64,000 bases of DNA. Origin: Halorussus ruber (GTDB lineage Archaea; Halobacteriota; Halobacteria; Halobacteriales; Haladaptataceae). Below, piece after piece: positions 56,415 to 64,000 of the stretch; the stretch's first letter is position 1, and every line of letters starts with the position of its first letter. Below the pieces are notes generated by a model. That model was not told the origin of the DNA. It searched no databases and saw only the letters and a program-made list of their open reading frames with translations. The stretch lies in assembly GCF_004765785.1 (NCBI RefSeq), contig NZ_SBIT01000017.1:27633-91632 (forward strand), read 5' to 3'. A program made the position numbers and the translations under genes.

Positions 56415-56879
56415 CTACGAGTCCGCTTTCACCGTTCGCTCCTCGAACCAGTTGTCCAGCATCGCTTCGACCGCCTCGTCCTGCGAGCGGACGTGTTCGC
56501 GCTCCGGGTCGCTCCGGAAGTCGAGCGGTCGGAGCGTGGCGACGGCGACTCGCTCGGCGCGGAGTTTCGCGGCCGCCGCGACTTTCTCGTCGTCCAGCGC
56601 GAACGGGCGGCCCGTCTCGGCTCTGGCGTCCCGGTCGACGAGCGTCCGGGCCTCGTCGAGGGCGTCGATGCCCTCCTCGGTCCAGCAGTCGTGACAGACC
56701 CGAAATTCGAGCGCGCCGGAGTAGTCGCCGACCTCGGTCGGCGGGACGCCCCCGACCATCGCGCCGCCCCAGACGAGGCCGAGCGACTCGACCGTGACGT
56801 GGCGGTCGTCGTCGCTCCCGCAGGCCGCGCAGACGGTCGGTTCGTCGGCGTAGGGCCAGTCGTCCGGCGATGAGTCCAT
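56415..56879 (-). CDS. Cysteine-knuckle protein of unknown function
   Basis: A 154-residue acidic protein. Two cysteine pairs, VCAACGSD near residue 18 and VCHDCWTEEG near 62, would form a zinc site. The rest is charged helix (KVAAAAKLRAERVAVATLRP). ATG 56879 is chosen because the first knuckle follows shortly after it. Its stop abuts the stop of the TOBE gene. The family is not recognised; gene position gives no clue. Confidence 0.7.
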   Translation of the reverse strand: MDSSPDDWPYADEPTVCAACGSDDDRHVTVESLGLVWGGAMVGGVPPTEVGDYSGALEFRVCHDCWTEEGIDALDEARTLVDRDARAETGRPFALDDEKVAAAAKLRAERVAVATLRPLDFRSDPEREHVRSQDEAVEAMLDNWFEERTVKADS

Positions 56880-57031
56880 ACTCCGAAGGTGAGGGTGGGG
56901 AAACATATAACTCTGGTATCTAGTCTGGTGGACTGGCAAGAAATTTCTGTTAGGAAAAGAAATAGAATTGATTACTAAGAGAATACCTATATTTCTTTAG
57001 GCAATAATTTTATTTCCCTGCTGCTCCTCGT

Positions 57032-57852
57032 TCAGTCCGTCAGAAACGCTTTCACCGTCTTGTCGAACGCGCGCTTTCGCTCCTCGAACGCGCCGTGGCC
57101 CGTCCCTTCGATGAGTTCGAGGCGCGCGTCGGCGATTCCGTCGGCGGTCGTCCGCAGGATTCCCTCGGGGAAGAAGTAGTCCTCGGTCCCGCCGACGACG
57201 AGCGTCGGGACCTCGATTTCCGACCGCCGGTCGGTCGCGTCGTGGGAGAGGCACACCCGGCAGGACACCGCCACGTCCGAGACCGCCGCTGGCTCCGAGA
57301 GCAACAGCCTCCCGACCGTCCGAATCAGCGGCGGGTAGAGCCACCGCCGGTAGCCGGTGTCGGTCACGGAATCGAGTCGAGATAGGCGTCGAACCACCAC
57401 CCGCGGTCGGCCCACTCGGCCCACCGCCGGAGGGTGCGCCGGGCCTCCTCGCCGACTCGGACTCCCGAGACGCCGAGGACCAGTCGCCGGACGAGGTCCG
57501 GGCGGTCGGCCGCGAGGTGCTGGGCGATAAGTCCGCCGAGCGAGACCCCAAGCACGTCTGCGGGACCGATGTCGTACTCCGACAGCAGGTCGGCGTACTC
57601 GGCGGCCATCTCGCGGGTGGTCGTCCCCGCGGGCAGGTTCCGGCGGCGACTCACGACGTAAATCGTGAACTCGTCGGTGAACAGCCGATAGTAGTAGCGT
57701 TCCAGCAGGAGCGCGAGGTAGCGCGCCGGGCGCTCGGGTTGGAAGGCGTCGCTCAGCCCCGCGAAGATGACGAGCGTGCGGGGACCGGAGCCGAATTTGA
57801 CGTAGGGGTAGCGGCCAGCGGGACCGCGGAGGAGGCCTTGTTCGCGTCCCAT
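57032..57852 (-). pseudogene. Alpha/beta hydrolase gene interrupted by a frameshift
   Basis: The first part, starting at ATG 57852, contains the oxyanion region and the nucleophile elbow GVSLGG, then ends early after WFDAYLDSIP. The second part continues in another frame from about 57385 with LDSVTDTGYRRWLYPPLIRT, the acid in GGTEDYFFPEG and the base in GTGHGAFEERKRAF, ending at 57032. Joined, they make a complete alpha/beta hydrolase of about 270 residues with the full Ser-Asp-His triad. Because all catalytic parts are preserved, this is either a very recent mutation or a sequence error. The break is within a few bases of 57370-57385. Confidence 0.82.
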
Positions 57853-57897
57853 ACGGGTGTCACGACAGTCGGGCGAAAAATGGTTCGGGTGGTCGCG

Positions 57898-58272
57898 TTA
57901 CCGGAGGAGAACCGCTAACCCGGCAATCGCCCAGACCAGCAGTCCGAGGCCGTAGAACAGCAGTTTGGCGCGGAGCGAGTAGTGTGCCCCCGGGTCGGGA
58001 CCGACTCCGGGGACCAGTTGCATCCCCTCCTCGACGGCCCCCATGCCGCCGGAATCGAGGCTTCCCACGTCACCGGACTCGGCACCTTCGACCCCCGAGG
58101 CGGGCGCGGGACCGGCCTCCGCCGCGCCGAGGACCACCAAGATGACCCCCGCTCCCGCGAGCAGCAGGAGCGTGGGACCCGAACTGAAGGCCAGATACGC
58201 CGCGCCGACGGTCACGAGCGCGGCGAGGAGAGTGTACCGGACGACGGGGACAACGAGGGCGTTCCAGTCCAT
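57898..58272 (-). CDS. Membrane protein with three to four helices
   Basis: A 124-residue protein with hydrophobic helices at about residues 6-27 (VVPVVRYTLLAALVTVGAAY), 30-50 (GPTLLLLAGAGVILVVLGAA) and 104-123, separated by a glycine/acid-rich loop. ATG 58272 is chosen because it directly precedes the first helix (MDWNALVVP). It is divergent from the antiporter gene, 117 bases away. The family is not recognised. Confidence 0.65.
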   Translation of the reverse strand: MDWNALVVPVVRYTLLAALVTVGAAYLAFSSGPTLLLLAGAGVILVVLGAAEAGPAPASGVEGAESGDVGSLDSGGMGAVEEGMQLVPGVGPDPGAHYSLRAKLLFYGLGLLVWAIAGLAVLLR

Positions 58273-58389
58273 GCCAGACAAATCAGTCAGCAGGAACATA
58301 AAACCGCGGTGGGTTCTGGTCCCGAGGAGTTTCGACAGCGGGCGACGAACGCCAATCAGCTATTTCCGCCAGAGCGACGTGTCTCGACT

Positions 58390-59616
58390 GTGAGCCTCAC
58401 GGCGCAACTCGCCACCTTGCTGGGCGTCTTCGCCCTCGCGTTCGTCGTCCGACTGCTGGTTTCCGGCGTGACCGACGTCTCCTACTCGGTCCTCCTCGTC
58501 CTCGTCGGGTTCGGCGTCTCGCTGGCGGGCGTCCAACCGGCGCTGGTCCTCTCCCACGACGTTATCGTGGCGGTCCTCCTGCCGACGCTCCTCTTTCGCG
58601 GGGCCGTCGAGTTGGACCACCAACAGCTCCGTCAGAACCTCGTCGTACCCGTCGCTCTCGTCGTCCTCGGGGTCCCGCTGGCGGTCGGCCTGCTCGGCGC
58701 GGCCGGGATTCCGGCGTTCGGCTTCCCGCCGGTCGTGGCCTTCCTGTTCGCGGTCATGGTCGTGCCGACCGACCCGGCGGCGGTCGTCTCGCTGTTCGAG
58801 GAGTTGGGCGCGCCCGACCGCCTCTCGGTCATCGTGGACAGCGAGAGTCTGCTCAACGACGGGGTGGCGGTCGTGGTGTTCGGCGTCCTCTTCGAGTTAC
58901 TGCGCGCCGCTCCCAAGCCCGACGACCGCGCGGCCCAACTCCTGAGTCCCGGGACGCTGGTCGAACTCGGGGCCGATTTCGTCGTCATCGGAATCGGGGG
59001 TCTCGCGGTCGGCGTCGTCGCGGGGTATCTGGGTCACCGGGCGACCGAGTACGTCCACGACGAGATGGCGACGGTCCTGCTGACCGTGATTCTGGCCTAC
59101 GGGAGCTTCCTGCTGGCCGACCACGTGCTGGGCGTCAGCGGCATCCTCGCCACGGTCGGCACCGGGCTCTCGATGGGGATGGCGGGCGAGGCGTTCACCG
59201 CCCAGTCGGAACACGCCGAGTTCGTCAGGTCGGTCTGGGACGCCACGGGCTTTCTCGTCTCGACGCTGGTCTACGTCCTCGTCGGCGCGCAGGTCAGACC
59301 CGACGCGCTCGTCGGGTCGCTCGACATCGTCGTCCTCGCGGCGGTGCTGGTGGTCCTCGTCCGCGGGGTCGTGGTCTACGGCGTCGTCGGCGCGCTGAAC
59401 GCGACCGTCTCGGAGGGCGTGCCGACTTCCTACCAGCACGTGATGGTCTGGGGCGGCCTCCACACCGTCGTCCCGGTCGCGCTCGTCCTGAGCCTGCCCG
59501 CAGACGTCCCCTTCCGGAGCGACCTCCGGGTGATGGTGTTCGGCATCGCAGTCCTCGGAACGGTGGTGCAGGGGCTGTTGATGCCTTTCGTCCTCGAAAG
59601 AACGGGAGTGACGTGA
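58390..59616 (+). CDS. Cation:proton antiporter, CPA1 family
   Basis: A 408-residue membrane antiporter with about twelve helices that would exchange sodium (or another cation) for protons. The family sequence VVPTDPAAVVSLFEELGAPD near residue 125 and VDSESLLNDGVAVVVFGVLF near 150 carry the ion-binding aspartates. There is no long cytoplasmic C-terminal domain, so it is a short form. GTG 58390 begins just ahead of the first helix. For a haloarchaeon a role in sodium and pH balance is expected. Confidence 0.9.
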   Translation: MSLTAQLATLLGVFALAFVVRLLVSGVTDVSYSVLLVLVGFGVSLAGVQPALVLSHDVIVAVLLPTLLFRGAVELDHQQLRQNLVVPVALVVLGVPLAVGLLGAAGIPAFGFPPVVAFLFAVMVVPTDPAAVVSLFEELGAPDRLSVIVDSESLLNDGVAVVVFGVLFELLRAAPKPDDRAAQLLSPGTLVELGADFVVIGIGGLAVGVVAGYLGHRATEYVHDEMATVLLTVILAYGSFLLADHVLGVSGILATVGTGLSMGMAGEAFTAQSEHAEFVRSVWDATGFLVSTLVYVLVGAQVRPDALVGSLDIVVLAAVLVVLVRGVVVYGVVGALNATVSEGVPTSYQHVMVWGGLHTVVPVALVLSLPADVPFRSDLRVMVFGIAVLGTVVQGLLMPFVLERTGVT

Positions 59617-59626
59617 CTGGCCCAGA

Positions 59627-60397
59627 CTACTCGCCGCGCTCGTCCAGCACGACCGGGACGCCGCGCTCGGCCACGTCGGCGGCGAACGCCCCCGAGTCGG
59701 TCTCGATGGCTTCGAAGGTGTTGTAGTGGACCGGCAGGACGAGGTCGGGGTCCATCTCCTCGGCGAGGTCGGCGGCCTCGCGGCGGTCCATGGTGAACGC
59801 CCCGCCGATCGGCGGGCAGAACAGCGACACGTCGAGTTCGGCGTGGCCCGGCAGGGCGTCCGAGTCGCCGGGGTAGAACACCGACACGTCCTGACCGCCC
59901 TTGCCGGGGAGCGTGACGTGGTAGCCGACGCCGAACCCCTCGGGGTGGTAGGGGTCGCCGCTGGCGTCGGTTCGCGGGCCGTCAGGCTGGTTGTACCCCG
60001 CCACCGAGCGCACGATGGCCTCGCCGAACAGCTCGTCCTCGGCGTCGCCGAGCCGGAGCGTCTCGTATGGAAGGTCGTCGAGGTCCTCCACGTCGCGGTC
60101 GATTTTCGGCGGGTAGACCGCCTCGTAGACCGCGACCGTCGCGTCGCCGCCCGCCACGCGCCGGATGGCGTCGGAGTCGTAGTGGTGGTCGTGCGTGACC
60201 AGAACCAAATCGCCGTCCTCCGGGCGGTAGTCGCGCGCCTCGGGGTGGCCCACGTCGGGGGTGTCGGGCCGCCACTCGCCGGTGAGCGTGCCGTACCGTC
60301 CGGGGTCGATGTAGACCACGGTGCCCTCCGACGCTTCGAGGCGCAGACCGGCGTAGCCCAGCCACGTCGCGCGGAGTCCGTCGTGTCGAATCGTCAT
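59627..60397 (-). CDS. MBL-fold metallo-hydrolase (UlaG-like)
   Basis: A 256-residue metallo-beta-lactamase-fold enzyme. The metal site is THDHHYDSDAI near residue 68, FYPGDSDALPG near 175 and PVHYNTF near 223. The start (ATWLGYAGLRLEASEGTVVY) is that of the UlaG/YtnP-like group, which are phosphodiesterases or lactonases. It converges on the antiporter gene (10 bases apart). The substrate is unknown. Confidence 0.88.
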   Translation of the reverse strand: MTIRHDGLRATWLGYAGLRLEASEGTVVYIDPGRYGTLTGEWRPDTPDVGHPEARDYRPEDGDLVLVTHDHHYDSDAIRRVAGGDATVAVYEAVYPPKIDRDVEDLDDLPYETLRLGDAEDELFGEAIVRSVAGYNQPDGPRTDASGDPYHPEGFGVGYHVTLPGKGGQDVSVFYPGDSDALPGHAELDVSLFCPPIGGAFTMDRREAADLAEEMDPDLVLPVHYNTFEAIETDSGAFAADVAERGVPVVLDERGE

Positions 60398-60448
60398 GTC
60401 CGGGGGTTGGAACCGGATGACTTAAACGGTTCGACCGCTGGCCGGTCG

Positions 60449-61156
60449 TCAGTCGTCTCGGCGGCGAAACGCCCGGAGCGTGTCGCGCTTGGTCGGTCGG
60501 CGCTCGACCTCCTCGAAGCCGAGTTCGGTGAAGATGCGGTTCCAGTTGCGGTAGTACAGCGGGAACTCCTCGCGGACGTAGTTGACCCCTCGGCGGGCCG
60601 CGGCCTCGATGCTTTCCGCTTCGGCGCTCTCGGACTCGTCCGCGTCGTCGGTGTCGAGGGACTCGCTGTCCCTGTCCCCGTTGTCGTTACCGTCTCCATC
60701 CCGGTCCTCGTTCTCGACTGTCACCAGCAGGTCCCCGGTAACCCGGGCCAGTTCGCCGAAGACCTCCTCGTCGTCGGGGTGGATGTGCTGGAGCGTCTCG
60801 ACCGAGAAGACTGCGTCGAAGCGGTCGTCCTCGAACTCCTCGACGGCGCTCTCGATGGCGTCGTGGTAGAAGGTGCCAGCGTCGGCGAGGTCGGGGTAGG
60901 CGTCGGCCATCACGTCGAAGGCCTCGTCGTTGATTTCGACGCCGTGGAGGTCGCGGTAGCCGTGGTCGTGGAGGTGCGCGAGGTGGCGGCCCGAACTGCA
61001 CCCCAGTTCGAGGACGGCCGCGTCGGCCCCGACGTAGGCGTCGAGGAGGTCGAGAATGTCGTCGCTGGTCTCGTCCGGGCCGCGGTGGGCGTAGTAGGTC
61101 GGCGAGTACTCCCCCGAACGCTCTGCCCATCGCTGTCGGACTTCGTCAGAATTCAC
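60449..61156 (-). CDS. Class I SAM-dependent methyltransferase
   Basis: A 235-residue methyltransferase. The SAM-binding motif I is VLELGCSSGRHLAHL near residue 45, motif II DLHGVEINDEAFDV near 70, and the motif IV region DAVFSVETLQHI near 113. A low-complexity acidic stretch (DGDGNDNGDRDSESLDTDDA) at residues 150-172 is inserted before the last strands, a common haloarchaeal loop expansion. The small-molecule or protein target is unknown. It is 51 bases upstream of the metallo-hydrolase gene. Confidence 0.87.
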   Translation of the reverse strand: MNSDEVRQRWAERSGEYSPTYYAHRGPDETSDDILDLLDAYVGADAAVLELGCSSGRHLAHLHDHGYRDLHGVEINDEAFDVMADAYPDLADAGTFYHDAIESAVEEFEDDRFDAVFSVETLQHIHPDDEEVFGELARVTGDLLVTVENEDRDGDGNDNGDRDSESLDTDDADESESAEAESIEAAARRGVNYVREEFPLYYRNWNRIFTELGFEEVERRPTKRDTLRAFRRRDD

Positions 61157-61272
61157 TAATGGCGAGACGAACTCCGGCCGTAAAACCCCACCGGCCTCGG
61201 GACGGCGGCGATGACTGGCCCACGCTTTCGCCCCGCGACTTTATCCGCCTCGCCGACCCAGTTCCGGGCCAC

Positions 61273-62252
61273 ATGGTCTCCTCGCCGGTCGTTCCGATTC
61301 TCGCCTTCCTCGTCGGCATCGGGGTGGTCGTCTGGAGCGTCGAGGAGTTCGTCGAACACGTCGCGGAGGCCGCGGTGGACCTCGGCGTCTCGACCTTCCT
61401 GCTCACGGTGTTGCTGGCGGGCATCGACCTCGAAAACGCGGTCCTCGGCATCGCGGCCGCGGCGGGAGACCTGCCGGACGTGGCGCTCGGGACCGTCTTC
61501 GGCGAGGCGCTGTTCGTCCTCGGCGCGGCGGTCGGCCTCGCTGGCGTGGTGGTTCCCTTCGAGGAGTCGACGCCCCGCGAGTATCTGGCGCTGACCGCGA
61601 TTTCGCCCGCGCTGCTGGCGCTTCTGGGGGCCGACGGCAGGCTGTCGCGGCTCGACGGAGCAATTTTGCTGGTCGCGTTCGCCCCGCTCCTGTGGGCGGT
61701 CTACCGCTTGGAGTCCAAGCAACCGACCCGGTTTCTGGAGACCGAGGAGGCCGACGAAATCGAGGACGAGGGAGCGGGGGACGCCCCCGAAAATTACGAC
61801 GAGGACGACCGCGAGTGGGTCGAACTCGGCATCGTCCTGCTGGCCGTCGTCGGCATGACCGCGGGGTCGGAACTGGCGGTGTCGGGCGTCCGCGAGATTC
61901 TCGACGCCTTCGGGTTCGTCGGGTTGGCGTTCGGCGCGACTGCGATGAGCTTCATCGCCAGTCTGGAGGAGATTCTGCTCACGGTCGAACCGGTCCGCGA
62001 CGGCCGCCCGGAGGTCGGTATCGGCAACGTCGTCGGAAGCGTGCTGTTCTTCGTCACCGCCAACGCGGGGGCATCGCGCTGGTCCACCCGCTGGAACTCT
62101 CGGGGGCGGTCGGCGCGGTCCACTGGCCCTTTCTCCTCGGGTCGCTGGCGCTCGTGCTGGCGTTCCTCTGCCGGGGCAAAGTCGGCCGAATCGAGGGCGG
62201 GGTGCTTCTCGCGGTCTACGCGGGCTACTGGGTGGCGAACTACGCGCTCTGA
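61273..62252 (+). pseudogene. Calcium/sodium exchanger (CaCA family) gene interrupted by a frameshift
   Basis: From ATG 61273 the frame encodes a CaCA-type exchanger with the first alpha repeat (GIDLENAVLGIAAAAGDLPD) and the second (TAMSFIASLEEILLTVEPVR, then GNVVGSVLFFVTANAG). At 62084-62090, in GCGGGGGCATC, the frame shifts; the protein continues in another frame as GIALVHPLELSGAVGAVHWP and VLLAVYAGYWVANYAL to the TGA at 62250. Adding one G to the run of five restores a full-length exchanger of about 326 residues. Everything else is intact, so a homopolymer read error, a recent mutation, or slippage-based switching are all possible. Confidence 0.82.
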
Positions 62253-62290
62253 CGCCGAGCGGACGCGGAGTCGGCGCGGCCGACTCCGCG

Positions 62291-62764
62291 CTACGCGAGT
62301 TGCCGGGCCGAGCGAGCGGCCCACCGACGGTAGTGATACGCCAGTCCGACCGGCACCATCGCCACCGCGAGCGCCACCGCCGGTTCCAGCAGGCCGAACA
62401 GCGCGCCGTCGTAGGTGCCGTGGTAGGCCAGCACCGCCGCCAGTCCGACCGCCGCGAGGGCGTAGCGCCGCCAGCGAGGCCCGCCGGAGTCGGTCTCGTG
62501 CGCTCCTCGGCGCTGACTCCGCTGGCGGCCGTCGAGCCACAGGCCGACCAGCGACAGCGGGCCGGTGAGCAGTGCGCCGTAGAGCAGGCCGAGCGCCAGC
62601 GCGGCCGTCACGGGGTGGCCGGGTCCGAGAAATCGCCCCGAGAGCATCGCCAGCGGGACCGCGAGCGACTGGAGCGCGGGCAGGAGGACGAGGTACCGCA
62701 GGCGCGAGGACGAGGATTTTGCGGGGTTCCCCGACGGCTCGGCGACCGTCGCCGGTTCTGTCAT
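62291..62764 (-). CDS. Membrane protein with four to five helices
   Basis: A 157-residue protein with a polar N terminus (MTEPATVAEPSGNPAKSSSS), helices at about residues 23-43, 50-75, 102-118 and 120-145, and basic loops (RQRSQRRG, RRWAARSARQL). The histidine/tyrosine motif LAYHGTYDGALFG is notable. The family is not recognised. It converges on the interrupted exchanger gene. Confidence 0.68.
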   Translation of the reverse strand: MTEPATVAEPSGNPAKSSSSRLRYLVLLPALQSLAVPLAMLSGRFLGPGHPVTAALALGLLYGALLTGPLSLVGLWLDGRQRSQRRGAHETDSGGPRWRRYALAAVGLAAVLAYHGTYDGALFGLLEPAVALAVAMVPVGLAYHYRRWAARSARQLA

Positions 62765-62890
62765 GTCAGAAATAGTCTCGCGCTCGCCGGAAATATCTTC
62801 GGTGGCGAACGCTCGGCGGAACAGACCACGAGGACGCGCTCGACCAATCTATCAGCAAACGCTCGACCGAACAACCGCCGCGGGTGGGAT

Positions 62891-63175
62891 GAAGGGGCCG
62901 CCCGGTCGCGGTCACGCGAGGGAACCGAGCGTGACCTCGGGAGACGCGGATTGTCTCCCGGCGGGTCGAAGACCCGTGGTCGGCTGAGTGGCCTCTATCG
63001 GCGCGGGCGGTGTCTCACCGAACGAAGTGAGGTCGTTCGAAAGGCGAAGCCTTTCGTGATCACGAAAATCTCCGATTTTCGGACGATGATGGCTCGGAAG
63101 ACGTGGTTTGTCTTCCGGTGCTGAGAGCGCCGATATGTCACTCAGCGACCGCGACCGGGCGGGGGCTTCAGAGAT
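62891..63175. repeat. Intergenic hairpin-array element, class B copy 2
   Basis: Outer arms GAAGGGGCCGCCCGGTCGCG and CGCGACCGGGCGGGGGCTTC enclose an inner pair (GGCTGAGTGGCCTCTATCG and CGATATGTCACTCAGC) and at least seven hairpins: GTCACGC..GCGTGAC, GGGAGAC..GTCTCCC, GGGTC-GAA-GACCC, CTCAC-CGAACGAA-GTGAG, GAAAGGC-GAA-GCCTTTC, GAAAATC-TCC-GATTTTC and GGAAGAC..GTCTTCC. It occupies most of the 507-base gap; no reading frame is conserved with copy 1. Confidence 0.88.
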
Positions 63176-63271
63176 GTTCTCTCCAACTGCTGCCGTTGCG
63201 GTTCTACTTCTAAACAATATCTAGATGTTTCTAAAACCATAAAATATAGTTAAGGTATATAATTAGGTTGT

Positions 63272-63784
63272 TCAAACAGACGATTCATCAGGCCGAATCG
63301 TCTCCACCGAAATCCCGCGTTCGCGCAGCAGGTCTTTCGCGCGCTCGAACTCCGAACCGCCGTAGGAGAGCAAGCCGGAGGGCATCATCACGTGGCGGTG
63401 TTTCACCCCGCCGCCGCGCCAGTAGTGGACGACAAGCCGGGGGCGAGTCAGCCAGTCGTCGCCCTCGACGGCCTCGACGCGCTCGACGTCGAGGAGCGCG
63501 ATGCGGTCGTCGCCGGTCACGTCCCGGCGGCGGTTGAGAACGCGCCCGACAACCAGCACGACCGCGACCGCGCCGACCGCGACCGCGAGCGCGTCCCAGC
63601 TATCGCCGTCGGCCAGAATCGAGGCGCTCGCCGCGAGGAGCGCGGCGTAGACCCCGAGGTAGACGACCAGCAGGAGTCGGTTGCCCTCCCAGTAGCGCCG
63701 GGCGTGGCTGACCAGTCCCTCCTCGATGCGGATCTCCTCGTCGGTCAGCACGCACCGCCCGCGCTTGGTGCGGAAGGTTTCCAC
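63272..63784 (-). CDS. Membrane protein with PH-like domain
   Basis: A 170-residue protein. An N-terminal strand-rich piece (RCVLTDEEIRIEEGLVSHAR) is followed by two helices at about residues 37-57 and 63-82, then a strand-rich region (DDRIALLDVERVEAVEGDDW, RPRLVVHYWRGGGVKHRHVM) and a helix with ERAKDLLRERGISVE. The pattern resembles membrane-associated bacterial PH-like domain proteins, but I cannot name the family with certainty. An AT-rich stretch at 63215-63275 borders its 3' end. Confidence 0.72.
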   Translation of the reverse strand: METFRTKRGRCVLTDEEIRIEEGLVSHARRYWEGNRLLLVVYLGVYAALLAASASILADGDSWDALAVAVGAVAVVLVVGRVLNRRRDVTGDDRIALLDVERVEAVEGDDWLTRPRLVVHYWRGGGVKHRHVMMPSGLLSYGGSEFERAKDLLRERGISVETIRPDESSV

Positions 63785-63873
63785 GGTGGTTCTGTCAACT
63801 CCGAGGGTGGAAAGTGTATCGCTGACTGGGATTCTACGACGCGACTGTCTCTCGTTTGGAGGTGTGTTTTGAG

Positions 63874-64000
63874 GGCACTGTCTAGTTAGCGCGGTTTAAG
63901 AAGTGAGCAGGTTGTAGCGGTTGTGTCCATGCAAGCCGCAAACCTGCTCAAAAGGACGTTAGACACCGCGACTCTTGAATGTTGGCAGCGGGAGCGGACG
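63874..64000 (+). mobile_element. Left end of a probable IS6-like insertion sequence (continues past the window)
   Basis: GGCACTGTCTAGTTAGCGCG at 63874 looks like the left terminal inverted repeat of haloarchaeal IS6-family elements, and it is followed after 36 bases by a start codon and a transposase-like N terminus. The right end and the second inverted repeat are outside the window, so the element is not proved. The eight bases before 63874 (TGTTTTGA or overlapping) would be the target duplication. Confidence 0.5.
63929..64000 (+). CDS. Probable transposase, N-terminal fragment
   Basis: The frame from ATG 63929 runs to the window edge, encoding MQAANLLKRTLDTATLECWQ followed by RERT. The stretch TLECWQRERT fits the N-terminal part of IS6-type transposases (a variable head, then a (L/F)..(E/Q)RE.TP motif), but only 24 residues are visible and the DDE catalytic residues lie beyond the edge. 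Assignment depends mainly on the terminal-repeat-like sequence just upstream. Confidence 0.5.
   Translation, partial: MQAANLLKRTLDTATLECWQRERT

Overview
The window is chromosomal DNA from a haloarchaeon (class Halobacteria). The base composition is high in G+C and the proteins are strongly acidic. Information genes are archaeal (aIF1A, S15, S3Ae, KEOPS Pcc1, topoisomerase VI, archaeal FAD synthase), exported proteins mostly carry twin-arginine signals, promoters look leaderless with a TATA element close to the start codon, and haloarchaeal-type small zinc-finger and HalOD1 proteins are present. The genus cannot be fixed from the sequence; a Halorussus/Haladaptatus-like organism would fit.

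Layout. 0-10.4 kb: a type IV pilus operon with secretion ATPase (cut by the left edge), membrane platform and five pilin-like proteins, facing a sixth pilin-like gene. 10.5-12.5 kb: small membrane proteins, an 18-bp tandem repeat, aIF1A and a decayed zinc-finger gene. 12.7-17.2 kb: three exported proteins and a divergent winged-helix regulator, looking like an accessory locus. 17.2-18.5 kb: tRNA-Ala(GGC) and two intergenic repeat elements. 18.5-21 kb: S15, RecJ-like, Pcc1 and S3Ae. 21-36.4 kb: mixed housekeeping and membrane genes (halocyanin, archaetidylserine synthase, extracellular phospholipase-D-like protein, DHH phosphoesterase, JAMM protease with RibL, NDH-2-like flavoprotein, epimerase, arginase, HAD). 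36.4-55 kb: gyrA/gyrB and top6B/top6A, separated by about 10.5 kb that holds gene remnants, a nitrate/thiamine-type ABC transporter split into two convergent gene pairs, and assorted membrane genes. 55-63.8 kb: small proteins, an antiporter, a metallo-hydrolase, a methyltransferase and two frameshifted genes. 63.87 kb to the end: the left end of a probable IS6-like insertion sequence.

The most unusual signal is non-coding. At least eight intergenic stretches share a construction: long outer inverted repeats that enclose an inner inverted repeat and a chain of short perfect hairpins. Three classes (A, B, C here) can be linked by common sub-motifs, and one copy is a collapsed version of the others. 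Other points worth a look are the split topoisomerase cluster with inverted gene remnants at its edge, the exported-protein locus at 12.7-17.2 kb with a possible relative at 28 kb, and three single-base frameshifts, one of them in a G run.
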